The notes below the pieces were generated by a model that was not told the origin of the DNA, searched no databases, and saw only the letters and a list, made by a program, of their open reading frames with translations. From Varroa destructor (taxonomy: Eukaryota > Arthropoda > Arachnida > Mesostigmata > Varroidae), in the NCBI RefSeq assembly GCF_002443255.2, contig NW_019211458.1, positions 26,440,485 through 26,504,484 on the forward strand: 64,000 nt of DNA, in the 5' to 3' direction. A program made the position numbers and the translations under genes. Positions within the stretch are counted from its first letter, which is position 1. The number at the start of each line of letters is the position of its first letter. Of this stretch, positions 1 through 13,929 are shown one piece after another.

Positions 1-2340
1 TCTTTTGCGATTGGGACCCTCTGAAATTCGGTTGTTCTATTGCCTTTTCCACTGTTGTTGCTGCCGCCGCCGCTGCCACTTCCAGCGACGGGTTCTGCTC
101 GTTTCTCCGACGAACAAACGAGTGTTGCTGCTCTCGCGAAACACAGCTAGCGTCTGGCGGTAGGGGCGCGACCGTGGCCAGGGCGAACGGGGTTCGAGAA
201 AGTGGGTTCGCTGCGCTATATTACTCAAGCTAAATTCCCCTTTGTCAAATGAGGAAATGTGCCCCCACCGTGGATTTATCGCTCTCTAATAAAGACTTTT
301 TCTTGTTCGTCAAGATGCTCGATTGCGCGGTTCGGACGCTCGGCCTCACGCTCGCTGCCATCAAGAGAATGAACTCGATAAGGTCGATTTGAATGGATTT
401 TTGGAGTTACGGGTGGGTTAGGTTGGAAAAAAACGTTCTTAGATGGCCATACCTTTCTCTATGACGATAATATGATCGCGCAGTGCTCTTACCATTGCCG
501 TAGTACTGTGTTAAAATGCGCACAACGGGAAGCTGAGCCAATGGACAAGCAGACTATTAAACGGCTTACAGGCGGCCTTCGACCACGAAAATTGAACGCT
601 TGAAACATTTTTTAACTTCTGTAAAGCAGAATGGATCGGAAAGTGATATTTATCCTGTGCTTACACACAATGGGTTCATTATCTAGTACCAATGCCACTG
701 CACACGGGTACTACTATTACTACATCATTTCGTTGTGCTGAAACCCCTTCCTTTCCTAATTCTTCCAGGTCATAGCAAAAAGAAAATGGCCGAGTTAACA
801 TATCATCTAAACCGTTTGTCTTCATCTATACGCTGTGATGCTCTGCGCGTCAGTTGCCTAATCTGGAAATTTGGAAATAGTAGACAACGTTCCAGATCGC
901 ATCACCGCTTTCGTAGGGTGTGATGAGCCACCTATAGTCGCCGATGTGTAAAATGGCATTTAGGCAATAAAGAACGAACGAACTACCAACTAATTGCTAG
1001 ATTTATAACAATCCCTCGAGCGGCCAATACATGGTTGCAACAGACGTAGCTGACAATGTGAAAATACAAAAAAATTTGAAAAAAAACAAAAACAAGAAGT
1101 GGACGCACGAGATACAGCAAGGGCCCAGAAATAATAAGAGATAATTAGACAGGTGTCGGCTAGGAGCGCATTGCTGGGCACATCTTAAGAGCGTTAATTC
1201 AAATCATATCAAAAGAGCTCTAATAATAATTGTTTACTTTGAAGGATTTCTCTTTATTCGGCCGCTGTTTGTTCGCAGATGGTGCAAAAAACTACTGGCA
1301 AGACACTGCCAGATCATAATGAAATCCACGATAATGATGACGGCGAGAACATGGAAAAACAGAAGGCGGAATCTTTTCGCGAGCGCAACTTTTTCATAAT
1401 TCACGGCTAAAAAGAAAGAAAGCTTAGTTGAGATCACGTAGCCGACTGCAGATGAGCCGCTAAACCGAAATGCTGTCGCTGTTGTCCCGAGACTCACGGG
1501 CTGAATTGATAGGTGCAGAAATGACTCATTTTTACTTATTACCCTCACAATGTTTAGCCTCGTGTCGTCGCCACTTCTGCCTCCGTCGTCGTAGAGTCCG
1601 GTCTACTCTCTGCTCGTGGCTCCAAATCACTCATTAGTTTGAGCATTTGTAATGGCTTGGTGTTACATCGTCGGAATGGAACTACGACGCCGTGTTCTTC
1701 TTATCTAGACTAGGGGGAGAAAGAGCGAATAAACATCAGTTATGCCTCCTACAACATCTGCAGCAGTGCTTCGCAGTGGGAGAGTACTCACTTTTTCTTC
1801 CTTGTTTTGCATTTGTGGGCCTCCGCGGAGAAGTATAAAAGGTCTAAGAGGGACCAAAAAATTGATTGGGTGGACAGCTCCAGTAAAGCCCGCGGGATTG
1901 CATGCAAATATACGACAACACCCTTTAAAGCAGGTAGGCAGGGCCCTGAGAAAACCGAAGAAAAATATGGACCGGTGTGGTGTAAAACAGGCACCACAGA
2001 GGGGTTGGGGGTTGGCAGAAAATGGCCAGCAAAAAAAAGAAGCTGTAGCAGAGAACTTTTGAAGGCATCTCCGAGCGGAATGAGAGGCTGCGCCCGAGCG
2101 AATTCGTCATGGGGCGGGACAGGGGAACACATATCGTCGAAGGCTTGCATCCTTTATATGAGGGAACTTTGGTTGTTATAACTGACGCTCCTGATGCTAT
2201 CGCTGTTTCAAATAAAACCGGCCCCCAGCGCAAATAAAGGTAGGTGACAGACATTAACCAGGCATTCAAAAAAAAAGCATGCCAATTCTTGAGCGAGGCA
2301 TATTTATAAACGTTCTTGACTGAAAAATATTTTGCTCAGT
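1..2340. other. Mixed-composition region without a recognisable gene
   Basis: I see no homologous protein or RNA gene here. The first 230 bases hold short GCC/GCT-type triplet runs. Around 1,740-2,270 several short frames on both strands overlap, none resembling a known protein, and this looks like composition rather than coding. A TTAGGTTGG string near 417 resembles a mariner end, but nothing transposon-like flanks it. The region could be intronic, intergenic or untranslated. Confidence 0.5.
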
Positions 2341-2540
2341 ACTAATTATAATTATTGCAACAACTGTGCGATAATTGTCTGCAACAAAGAGCAATCTCAC
2401 AACGTGTATCTAATATCGATGTATTGTAAGTAATCTTAATAATAAGTAAATAATTCTTAATAAGTAAGGAATTTCTATATTTATTTACTATACAAATATT
2501 ATAACAATCACTCAAAAGAGACATTAACTATCACACAGTA
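2341..2540. other. Short AT-rich spacer
   Basis: This is a strongly AT-rich stretch with TAAT/TAAG-type low-complexity sequence between two GC-richer segments. No gene, hairpin or repeat family is recognised. Confidence 0.4.
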
Positions 2541-5500
2541 TCACCTATTCACCTTCCGCTTCGAACGCGAAGCGACTTCGGTGGTTCCTTGTTTGAAGGA
2601 CGATACGAACATATCCATTCATATCTGGCTATTTTATTACGGTGTAGGCCTGCTGACTCGGTTGTCTAAAGCATTTTCGTCGGCTCTGTGTTCAGTGTCA
2701 AGTTTATTTATCGGTGTCCTCTGCTTTTCCAGGTTGATTTTCCGTTTAGCTAGTCAGCCCCTGCCTACTGATCACTACGCTTTTTTTAGCGTGCTGCTAC
2801 TACTACAGTTACCAACTCAGCCAGACAGCCGCCATGAACCGCAATAGCCTTTTTCCAACAAGCTTTGACCGTAATTGAGTTTTAATCTCTGCGCTCGTTC
2901 TCTAACGCAATGGCCGACGTGGTCTCCATCGTTCTCGTCATCGGATAGTGAACAGGATAAGACACGCAGCGTTTGCTAGCTACACTAGCTAAAAGGTCCC
3001 CATCAACCGTTGAAGAACAGCTAGCAGCTGGGCTTTGCCGTCTGCCTCTTCTCTAAGCGCCGGTCAAGGGACAGTTGGGGCATTGATGGAAAGTTTGAAG
3101 GGAATTGAAGTGCAGGACAGAGACGGTCGGCAACCACGGTGGTCCTGCGAGCAGCCACTTTCGTTGGCCTTTGTTGGTTCTTTTGCTAAAAGCCACTTCC
3201 TCTATTAATAAAGCCTCACCACTTTGAAATAAGCTCTATTCTTCTACTGAATGATAATAAAAAAAAAACAGAAAATATACGGCGATGTAAACGGAACATG
3301 GGCTAAAGGGGAAAGCATCGTAAATGAGAGCGACTAGGGCAAGGAAGACTCCCACAATACACAGATGAACACAGGGGCTTGGTGCAAGACGGACAAGCCC
3401 CTGTTGTGCCCTAGAAAAGTGAACGCGGTTACTGCTGCTGCTGCTGCTGCTGCAGGCTAGCTCAACTGCTTATGCTCTGTTAAGGGAAGGCCGAAAGCCC
3501 TCTGAAATTTCCGCAGGCTCTTGCAAGCGACCTTCAACATGAACGCTTCATTGAGCTTCATCGGAGGACGGCGTCAAATACCGGAAGTAGCCGGAGCGGT
3601 AAGCGGGTGGCAAACACGGCCATGCTGTCGTGCGGAGGAAGTCCGAAAGACAACATAGCTAGTCAGTCGGTCACCCTGGCAGTCTTTGAGGCTTTTCGTC
3701 GGTGTAGTTCTGCTGCCAGTAGTTGGTAGCTATATTGTCCATATTTTTCATGTTCACCAACCTACTCAGCCACCCATCGACTTTTACTCTGCCTTGTCTA
3801 TCACGTTTTGCATAAGGTTTGTCTTCGCTACTATACCGAAACAGCTCCGAAGGAAAGAAGATATTTTAACTCGGTGCTTTAGGACAAAATCGTAGGCACA
3901 TTCTTGAATATTACACCTTTAGATTAACGTACCATACATTGTTTACTAGAAAACAAGTACTAATAGTTTCCCGGTCAGATTAAGATTTAATTAACGAGCT
4001 GCGTTCGTTGCGTTTCGGGTCTTTCGCTACATAGTTGAGTGCACCGGTAAGCGCATCAATAATTGCTGCTGGTTACTGCCCAAGTCTTATGGCGTAGCTA
4101 GAATGAAACGAAATGAATGATATAGAGAACACAAGACTAATGTAAAGCACCTCTCTCGTCTACGCTCTTTGCGGGCCCTTATATATGCCTCGTTAGAAAG
4201 CAACGATTATCGTGGTTGCCCAATGCAGGGCGTGGAAAGCATATCGCTTTTATGGAGAACTTGGCGAGCGAAGCAATGTCCAGATATGATGGTGATATGC
4301 TATCTGCCAGAAAGCAAAAGGGGTGAAGCATTCGGAAAATGAACGGAAAACACAAAGAAAAGATTCGCCTACTCAGTAACTAGCGGTACACGGTATGCTA
4401 GTTAGCCGCCAGATCGCTGCGTTACGGTGCTAATACGATAAATGATTAATACTGATTATTCTTCTCTTCTTCCGGTAAGTCCACCAACCCACAAAGAAAG
4501 TATTCATCATAGACATGAGGCAGTATGCGACGAGCCTCTCCGCAAACCCATGCCAGCCTGCTTGTCCGTTACATGAGTAGCCTTCGTGATTCGTTCATCT
4601 ATTATGGTAGACTGCGCGAACAAATGGAGGGATTACATCACGATGTATAAAAGAAGAAACTTTCAGAGGTGCGCGGAAACGGGGAGAAGACAACCCGCGG
4701 GTGACATGAGGTGGTAGACGGAGTTTCGAGGTCGTGGTTGTTCTCAGAGTATGGATACCTGAATAGTAACCGTTTACTCCAAATTAAGAGACTGTTTTAC
4801 CCTTGCCACAATTGTATGTTTGTACATCTTGAGTTTTACCGACCCCACCGTAAAGCCAAATATATGCTGTTGGCTACAGCAGGAGGCTGCGACTCGTCAA
4901 CGTAGCTAACGTGTAGTCTGCAGTTACCGCCGGTTAATCTGGCATCGCCTCGTCTAACCTTAACGACCGGAAGCCCTGAGGCCGCACATCTGCCAGCTGT
5001 AGGTTGTCCGCCATTCACGCTACAGGGACCCGATTGCAATACGTTTCTTTTGCCTCTTGTGAACTGTTCGCCTGCGCCCCCGCCGGTGCACCTCCACTCA
5101 AAGGGACCCTGACGTCGTTGTTTGGCGCAGACCGCGCCCACAGCAACTGCCGCGACTAACAGGGCCACAGCCGCCGCCGCCTCTACTATCAACTTTTTGC
5201 TACACAAGGCAGACACTGAGCAAGTCCCTTTGCCATTGGACGCCTCCGACACTAGCCCTGTTGGTTTGTTCTATCTAAAAGGATCCATCTCAGCTAGTCC
5301 CAGAACCTTCTCTCCGGCAATGCGGAAGCTTCTTCCTTGCATCTCGTCAGCGCCAAGTAGCAACCGCTATCTCTGCGGGACCGCTACTTCTGCTCAAGGC
5401 GACTGCTTGACCTGTGACAGATTTGACAATACTCCTAGTGCTAAAGAGTCAGTTCTAAGAACCACCACAGCAGCAGCAGAACGTCAAGAGCAGCGGCGTG

Positions 5501-8320
5501 CCTTGTCCTCCCTACGTATTTTCGAAGGTGAACTGCCTAGTAGTGACGTCAGTGGTAGGGGCGCCAGAGTAGCATATGATGTGGGTCTTAGCTAACTAGG
5601 CTCTCTGCCCCGATAGGCCAGCTCTGTGTCTTTACTCGCTTGCCATCGCGTCTGCCATCGTAGCTGGCAGAGAAGAAGACCTCAGAGCTATGGATAAGAT
5701 AGTAACCTGCCTCAATATATTAAGCAGCGTATTTCTTAACAAGATAGAAAAGATGAAAAAAAAACTCTGCAGGACGTAGTAGTGCTATTGCTACCGGAGT
5801 TAGCGACGGCTCACGTTATCTTACTGGTGAGCTAAATAGCAAGCTATTGAGAAGGGGACGTGCTGGTAGAAGAAAAACGCGTTTAAACAGCAGGAATGAC
5901 GATAGTCAGCCAGTCAGCGATTAAGGCCGTTGAAGCCATTACAGCTGCTGTTACTGCTGCTGTAGCTTCTTCTGGCCGACAGGGACCGCTGATGAAGTCT
6001 GCTACGCAAATTCGTTGCGTGAGGCCAACGGCCAGCGAGTCGCGGCTGCTAATCTCGCCTGTCCAGTAGATTGTGCCTTTTTTAACTGCGGGGCACCTAA
6101 CGATGGCCACTGACGTAGTCCTGCTGCTATATATTAGTGCCGGTGCTGGCCCCGTGATTTGGCAATGGATTCAACAGTGTCGAATAGTGGTTGGCTGAGA
6201 GAGCAAGAGACATCCTTTAGAGGCGGAGGAATTAGCGGATGGGGTGCGGATTTTATTCGTACTCCAGACGCCTCCCGAATCTCCAGCGGGGCTACCGATT
6301 CAACAAAATAAGAGAATTTCTTTTTCGCCTTTCGCCACTAACGCTGCCACCGACTGCTTCAGCTCTCCGACCGAGCGGCCGCTCTTCTTTACAAGCTAGC
6401 TCCTTTACCTACCTTCCGTCCACCCGACTCATACCACTGACAAACGTTGTCATTTAGTCGACTAATTGGGCAGAGATGTGCTGTCTCTGGCTTCACTGCT
6501 CGCACATTACTTCTACCTTTCGATCTTCTACTGCCGTCACGCAGGACGGTCTAAGGAGCACGGCTCAGGATCGGTTGGTCGGTCGGCCCCTTGGTCCTTT
6601 AAATGCCAACCAAGACACTGAGAAGATCTGTTCTGTGTGGGGGCTACTAGACTTTCTCTGCCCAGTCGAACGAAGTAGGACAGCTAAGAAGAAAAGGCGG
6701 TAAAACGACCGACAACGACGCGGCTTACAATCACTTGTGCTTTATGCTAAACTGAAACAAGTCGCGGCCCAATGTAATATTGTCTAAGCGTATTTGACAA
6801 CCATATATCGCGAATCTGTGAGCACTGGCGAAAATGCATTAGCTTATATTATTTTTCTGGATCATACTTTCAAAATAATAGCACCGGCAAGTATCAACGC
6901 TTTATATGTTGTACGCACTTCGTCTGGTTGGAATAACTATGCTATTGGCAACTCTAACTACAGGCGTACTCATATCAAACACACATACACAATTTATAGG
7001 GCGTAGCAGCAGAAAAGTGTCGGTACTACAGACCGACGATTCTAACATAAATTAGGAGGAGTTTGTGAGGTCTCAACTTTTTTTTCTCTCATTGCCTTTT
7101 CCGGTAATGTTGCTGTCAATATTCGGGATCGCCTGATGGTAGACTTCTAGAGCAGTTCGCTTGTGTTAGACCACAGTGCAAAGGAGATGGTGCGCGTCGC
7201 CTATATGACTGCGTGTGTATACGTATGTCCACTAGGGACTATCGCTACGAAAGACAGTGCGACGACGGCTGCTGCTCTTTTCAGAAAGCTAAGTGAGCCG
7301 GGTCGGGTAAGCTGCTAGTGACGGCTACCAATGGCAGTGGGCCAGCAAGGGCAGAGGTGGCGAGGATCGGACGGACGAAGACCCTCAGGGTTTCTCCACA
7401 GACTCTTCTATGAGAGAAGGTGAGACGACGAATGACTCCAATATTGGTTAGCTGCTACGCCAAACCGTCGCAAGACCCACTAGCACTAACCAGTAGTGGA
7501 GAGCGACTAACTCCTCTGTCGGGGTGAAGTTGGGGGATGGTGAACAAACGCATTGGCGGCAGAAGAGGTGCAGCCACAGCTGCCAGTAGACACTCGCCGT
7601 CGTATATCTCTGATGAGCAGAACTGAATGAGGTTGGGTCGCTGGTTTCTTACACACCCACAAAACGGGACGAGGCGTACCGTTAGGCTGAGCGGCCCAGC
7701 TACCATCGACACCCGGTAGAAGTAGCAGCAGCAGTAAGAACTAGGACTATCGCTACCACTAGCGTCTCTGCTCGCCGCTGTACAGAAGTCGGCACACGAA
7801 TCGGCGAAGCCACAGTTTCTTCTCGGTGACACAGAGACGCAGGGAGAGTGACCAAAGAACAGAGGACGATGAGGGACTAAGGGAGAAAGAGAGTGATAGG
7901 ACCAGTCGGACTCACAGAGTCGAATAGCCGAATGGACGGGTGTTGGCCGGCAGATGGCGATTGTATTCCTCGTCGCTCGATGGGGTTCCCTTCCTTCCGG
8001 CCAAACAAACCGCAGACCGGTGCTTCGTCGGTCAGCCAACCGCCCGTTCGAGCGGTTGGTCGAACCAAGAGAAGGCGAGGAAAGTTTGGACAGACTAAGG
8101 CAAACTAACTAAGGCAGACCACTGACCGGACGATTCGACCTAGACAAGCCGAAAGCGAAGACGAGGAAGATGCTACTGCAGAAAAGAAATGCCAAGTAAC
8201 ATAGATAGCTACTGCTGCTGCTCGAATGATGGTAGGCGGCAGTATGGTTTCAAATCGAACTTGGCCTGTGCCGTGAAGCCAAGCCAACCAGTCAGCCGGC
8301 CAGCCAGCTAAGCAACTTCA
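2541..8320. other. GC-richer block, no recognised gene
   Basis: This is a long GC-richer block with many short frames but no protein I recognise. It contains a (CTG)7 tract at 3432-3452, GCC/GCT/CAG-type triplets near 5160-5180, 5465-5480, 5940-5970 and 8209-8222, and a CAGN-type tetranucleotide stretch near 8276-8310. The largest frames (157 codons at 5122-5595 on +, 194 codons at 7455-8039 on -) lie in simple, alanine-, serine- or proline-rich or strand-asymmetric sequence. They show no domain signature. Exons of an unrecognised gene cannot be excluded. Confidence 0.4.
3432..3452 (+). repeat. (CTG)7 trinucleotide microsatellite
   Basis: Seven uninterrupted CTG units lie in a GC-richer block. 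Read forward in one frame they would encode a short alanine run, but no supported gene surrounds them. It is one of several CAG/CTG or GGC tracts in the window. Confidence 0.9.
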
Positions 8321-8596
8321 TTTTTTTCGTTGTAATGCTGCTGCCATAACCACATAGTTCGTTGTCCCATAAGAATGCCTCTGGGTCCCACAGGAATACG
8401 AGGACAAGGGAATAGATGACCTGCGAAAATACTCGTTTACGCCGAAATGGTAACTGAGTACGCTACCCGTCAGCTTGCATTACCCGACATTACCCGCCAT
8501 ATCTCCATAGAAAGGCGATAGCCGCAATGAGAGCGCATAAAACTTACAGTATTTTTTGAGTTGTTTTTTTTCCACATTATACTCATATACATATCA

Positions 8597-8603
8597 TGCC
8601 TGA

Positions 8604-8636
<33 letters not shown>

Positions 8637-8642
8637 CAGGCA
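8597..8642. repeat. AT microsatellite bounded by TGCCTGATATAT inverted repeat
   Basis: A 12-base arm (TGCCTGATATAT, 8597-8608) is exactly reverse-complemented at 8631-8642, with an alternating AT tract between the arms. The whole 46-base stretch is a near-complete palindrome able to form a long hairpin or cruciform. It sits at the start of an AT-rich block and may have grown by AT-repeat expansion inside a short palindrome. Confidence 0.8.
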
Positions 8643-11600
8643 AATGCTGGGCAGAACGCAGGTCCCCAATCAGTCGGAGTTAGAGCTTACTGTATGCCTG
8701 GGCAAATGTGGTAATAACGGTATTTATTAGCATATTTTCATTCATTACCCCAATTAGCGGTACATTTGGGATAATGAATGAAAACGTATTCTATCTATCT
8801 AAAAACGGAAAATGTACATAATAAATGGTCGATATTTTAGACCGACACGAGCTGGCCGTCAGATAAGCGTATCCGACGTAAATACAGGGGCAGGCTTGAC
8901 ATGATAATTAAAAAAAAACATTCAGCGCATTGATGATTTAGTAAAATAGCACCGTTAAAGTCGTCGATTTTACAGCTGGTAATATATTTGTGTCGCAGCA
9001 ATAGGAAAAAGCACAGATAGTAAAACTTTAAACTTACACACTCTGTAAGGCAAACAGTTGAAAAATACGTGGGCATTGGATGAAAACTAACTTTTCACCT
9101 GCTCGAACGATTTCTCATGTTTAATGAGATTATTGATCATCGCCGTTCTCTCTACCTAAATATCAATTGCAACTCAGCCAGCTAGTTCGTAATGTTAGTT
9201 CAGCAAACGTAGCTGAGTTTACTTTTTGTTAGAACGCTTCCAAAAGTAACGCGTCCAAAACACCAAAAGAACTCCTCGAGTCAGCCATGCAGCCGTCAAG
9301 AAATTCAGTGAATGATCGGGAATCTAGCCAGAATTTTAATTATCTCGAATAGATTAGGTAGGTTGAAAACTGAACAGGTAAATAGTCTTCACATTTTTGT
9401 TTTTTTTTTTCCTCAAAGATTAATATACTTCTCATATTTAATATGGCGAAATCAAGACAATATCTTCGTATTCACACAAATAACAATAATCAAATTAATA
9501 CTCTTTGTTATTTATCTAGTCGATGCAATTTTGGAGTTCTCACGACAAGATATTTTAGCCTGGCACAACAAACGGATACTCGGAAGCAAACTGATTTGTT
9601 TTCCAAAAAAATTGAAGACAAAGATTTAAAAAAATCATTGTCACGTTAAAAAAAACGTCACCGAACGTGTGGAGGAAAACATCGATCGAAGTGCCGTAGT
9701 TGCTATTAACAGTAATGATAATAATAATAATGCAGATCAGACGTTGACACCAAGTTATGGATAGGTCTTCAAAACCAATAACAGCTGCCTTAGTGTGCTT
9801 ACATCATATTGAGTTGGAATTATAGGTTTCTACGGGTGAAATCAAAGATCGCTATGTTATAACTGCTAAACCAATACTGAAGAAGTGAACTTTGTTTTTC
9901 TATGAAAGAGAGCCTTCGGTGTTGAGTTCGCAGCTTTGTCTATCGAGATCGGTACACCGTCGTTTTCCGAATTAGCAAAACATTGGCTCTTGTAGACAAA
10001 TAGCATAATCTATTGGCGTTCCGGAATTGTACTGCAATCAAGAGAATTCATTAATACGATTCTGTGATTTATTTACCTAGTTTAGTTCTACGCGTCAAAG
10101 TCATACCTGTTGATCAGGCGCCACTTTTCGATAAATGTGACATCTATGGAGAAGGGAGAATTATCTATAAAGTAAATTATGTAGGAAGTAGAGCAGTACA
10201 TAAGAAAGTAAACGCATATCGCGCATAAGGTGTAGAAACCGTGAATCGATAGCGCCATATCATCATCACTTAACGGTACGGTCCTTGGCTCATCATTCTA
10301 AGTTGACAACAAATAAGACCAGCACATTTAAGGCGTACCCATGGGTAACGATCGGCTTGAATCCCGAACTGGAGGAAACCCTGTCAGTTGCAGTCCACAT
10401 AGAAAGCAAGCAAGGATCGATAATGGCACCTACCGTAACAGCGACAAAAACATGATAAAAGGAAAAGCAGGCGAAGGAAACAAGGTTGAACAAAGCGGGA
10501 ACAAATAAAAAGTTGACAGTAAATCAAAAAACCACAGGAACATATATATGCGTCTAAAAAAGACGTTGGCGGCCAAAGGTGTCTGCTATACATTAGAAAA
10601 AAATATCTTGAAAAATGTACGTTTCACCTGCTTAATTGAACACTAATGTTACCTAGCGGCGGTTGACACAAGTTATCTTGCTTAAAAAAATATTTGTATT
10701 TGTAAACCGCTAGACGGAGCCAGGTCTGCAGGGGGTCAGTGCTGAGCACTTTAAAATTCCCAAAATTATACCACCTGGACAAGTACCTACTTGATAGAAA
10801 CAGAACAGCGCAAACAAAAAATATTTTAATACTACAGAGAAACGTATTCGAAGGATTTCGTATGCTTCTCCATAGTACCGAATCATAAGAAACGTACTTT
10901 ACGGAGAAGGCGATCTATATCAATTTCAAATTAGGTCAGCCAAGTTCCAGAAGTCTTGCTATAGCTAATTTTGAAAAATCACGCAATTACAAAGTGGATA
11001 ACTTTCAGGTATAACGCTTCTCGAAGTTCTACTTGGCCGTCGATCTAAGATCCGAAAAAGCTTAAAACTGATTTGAAGAACCCAATCTGATAATAAGTGA
11101 TCATTAATGCTTATTGTTACCAAATGAATGCAAAGCCGGCAGGGAACGATAATGGGGAACAACAATACAAATCCGAACCTTGCTAAAATGCTCGGTACAA
11201 CCTAATATGACTGGCCAAAATGTAGGTCAGCAATGAGCTAATAAGAGACCTGCGGGAGCATACGTTGAAATACTAAAACTGATGTCTCCATGGTTTAGGT
11301 CAATACGGAACGAAATATTTCTTACTCAGGATAATGATAAACTGAAAGATGTGAAAATATGAAATTATGTCACAATACTGAAAGTAGTGAAGATCTTTCG
11401 TCTTTTATGATTGGTTTGCGAACACCTCGAACGCTAAGGTGAGAAGTGCCTTAGTTTTCAAGGAACCAAGCGAAGGCACGGTTCGTTTGGAACAGGTCTA
11501 CGATAAGAATTATACCTAAAAGCTTAGGCATTGACATGTTATTACGGAGACATTGTAGGGCTGTGTGATCAAGGAATGGAATACTGATTATAAATTAAAA

Positions 11601-11813
11601 AAAAATACTTATACAATAGAGCAAAGGAAAGAATATTATTGAGTGTTCGAGACCATGTTGATGGGCCTTATTCCAAAATAGAAGCAAACATTTTACAACA
11701 GCTTCAGTAAACTAAATATATATCATTTTAATCGACGATCCTCTGCCATTTTCCTGGTAATACTATAATGTTATCAGTGCGAAACTTTGTAGTTTCTCGG
11801 CCAAGTGATTTAC

Positions 11814-11815
<2 letters not shown>

Positions 11816-11895
<80 letters not shown>
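11816..11895 (+). repeat. Compound microsatellite (TA)n-(AG)n
   Basis: About 55 bases of uninterrupted TA repeat (11816-11870) run directly into about 25 bases of AG repeat (11871-11895). The TA part is self-complementary and the AG part is a pure purine run on the + strand, so structure and length variation are both likely. It is among the longest simple repeats in the window. Confidence 0.95.
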
Positions 11896-13929
11896 AAGAT
11901 TTCACTTATAGTCGAGATGCTCTATCTTAATAAGATTAAAACGATTTTAACGATTTCTCAGCGCTGACCAGACGAATACTGTTTTAGACAGCCGTCTTGT
12001 CAGAAAAACTTACATTACTCCATAAATCAACACTAGGTTTAAATAAAAATGTATTACTAACCTACGTACTATTTCGGCCAATTTGGCTTGAGAATTAAAT
12101 AGAAAGATAACAAAAGTAAAATAGATAGCGGAGAAACGGTCGATACACACAAAGATAATCCTTCACTGTATAATAAAGAGTGGGAATTAAAATATTAAAG
12201 CCTAAAAAAATTCCAAAAGGTCAATATCAAAAACATACCAGTCGATTCAAAGGAGGAACCGGCTAAAAACTCTAAGGATGAATCACCGAAAAAACACGAA
12301 CGGGACTCACAAAGTGAGCCATCAACTCCTTCATAAAACAATAGAATATGACCTGCTATGTAAAATAAAGTAAAACGTGCTCCTTATGAATATATGTAAC
12401 GTTAGTTTGGTCCTAAAATGGCCCTTAGAAAAATAGCTTACAAACAGCGGTTTAGTCCAGTGGCCATTTATTTTATACTGCGTTTACAGTAGAGTATGTA
12501 TCTATAAATTTGTAAATAAACTAACAAGGAGCTGTAAAATTGAAAGAGCACCTAGAATTTGTAGGTGTCCAAAAGGAACTATCGCCTATGGAAGACAATA
12601 TAAAAGTAATACTAAGTAAGCTTTTGGGATTTTTAGGATTCATAGCTTTCTAAATTTTCTATCCATATAAGTTAAGAAGATCAGTAAGAAAACAAGCAAT
12701 AAAAGAGACCGACAAGAGCCTTCTATAGGCCGCTGTGACTTTTCCTTAACAAAATCAGAGTTTGTAGCTGTCATAAAATCGACTCGGCTTGAACAATTGT
12801 TATAGTACCATGTAGTACAGTATGATGAAGCATTACCTAGACCTAATTAATGTTAGCGCAAAATTGATGATTTTATAATATATTGATGTGAAATATATAT
12901 CTTTTACGATATCTAGACGCACCCTAGGATCTTTACACTAACAATCACACGTATCATCCCATGCGGCGAATACGTATAGTGTACAAAACTTTACAAATTA
13001 ACCTGTTTCTGTCAACAACGAACGGAGCTTGTCAATTTAAGTTGCCAATAACGTGCTAACTGAGCTAGTGAGTGTCTACACCATCAGTTTCCATATAATT
13101 AACGGAAGTTAAAAAGTAAAAACTTATTAACGATAAATAATAACGAGTATTACAATAAGGAAATTGAGAAAAACAATTAAACAGTACCGTTTCCTGAAAA
13201 TAACTGATTCTCAATTTAACGATTGAGGATCCAACACTAAAACGTTAAACAACTAGAAACAGGGTCAACATCGTCTTCGGCTGGATTAAATGGATTAAAC
13301 CTTAACATATGCGTATAATTAAAAACATAGTTTGTATATAAAAAGTATCTCAAAAAACTCGATGCATAGAGTACAATTTGGCTAATTATAGTTACACAAT
13401 ACTATCTTCGATATAATTTAATTATATAATTTAAGCTAGTACAGTAAAATACCGCTGATAACGGTGGACTCTTGATGATTTGCCGACGTAAACTTTATCT
13501 TTAAAATATTCCCACAGAAAAAATAATTTGCGTCAAGTATTAGGAATGGGTAGAGTGATCTATGCTTAAGGAAAAAAAAATGTCTGTTTAAGAAATTTTC
13601 CTTAATATGTGTTCTCGTATTGCGGTGACAGTGTGCAAGTGTTCCGTCCTCTCAAGACAGATTCTTGTAATAAATATAAGCGATTGGCACCAAAGTCACT
13701 GAATTGTTAGAAAACATTGATAAAGTTAACATATACTACATCGTAACGGTATCCTGCGTGAATTTATAGCTATGCAGTAAGTCGATTTCATTTTATTCTC
13801 TTTTTTTCTCTCATTTATTCGTTATTACTGCGCGGAGGATGAGGCCATACGCCGGAAAAAAGCTGCACCAAGATATACGCGTTCCTGCTAAATTGAGATA
13901 TGTTAACATCTCGAAAATGGTTCCGTTAC

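Larger units (their letters stand above)
8321..13920. other. AT-rich region without recognised gene
   Basis: This is AT-rich sequence with short frames only. Two overlapping AT-rich frames at 9312-9649 show no recognisable motif. A compound TA/AG microsatellite lies at 11816-11895. The rest looks like anonymous non-coding DNA, possibly with transposon debris too decayed to name by eye. Confidence 0.45.

Noticed and set aside
413..432. Mariner terminal repeat, because TTAGGTTGG followed by an A-run is present
   Set aside because: No transposase fragment, matching inverted end or TA duplication is nearby. A nine-base match is weak.
5122..5595. 157-codon plus-strand frame with Ala/Thr-rich start
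   Set aside because: The open length comes from GCC/ACT triplet-rich sequence. No recognised domain.
7455..8039. 194-codon minus-strand frame
   Set aside because: Lies opposite a purine-rich stretch. The product is rich in Cys, Ser and Pro with no known motif, and a second minus frame overlaps it.
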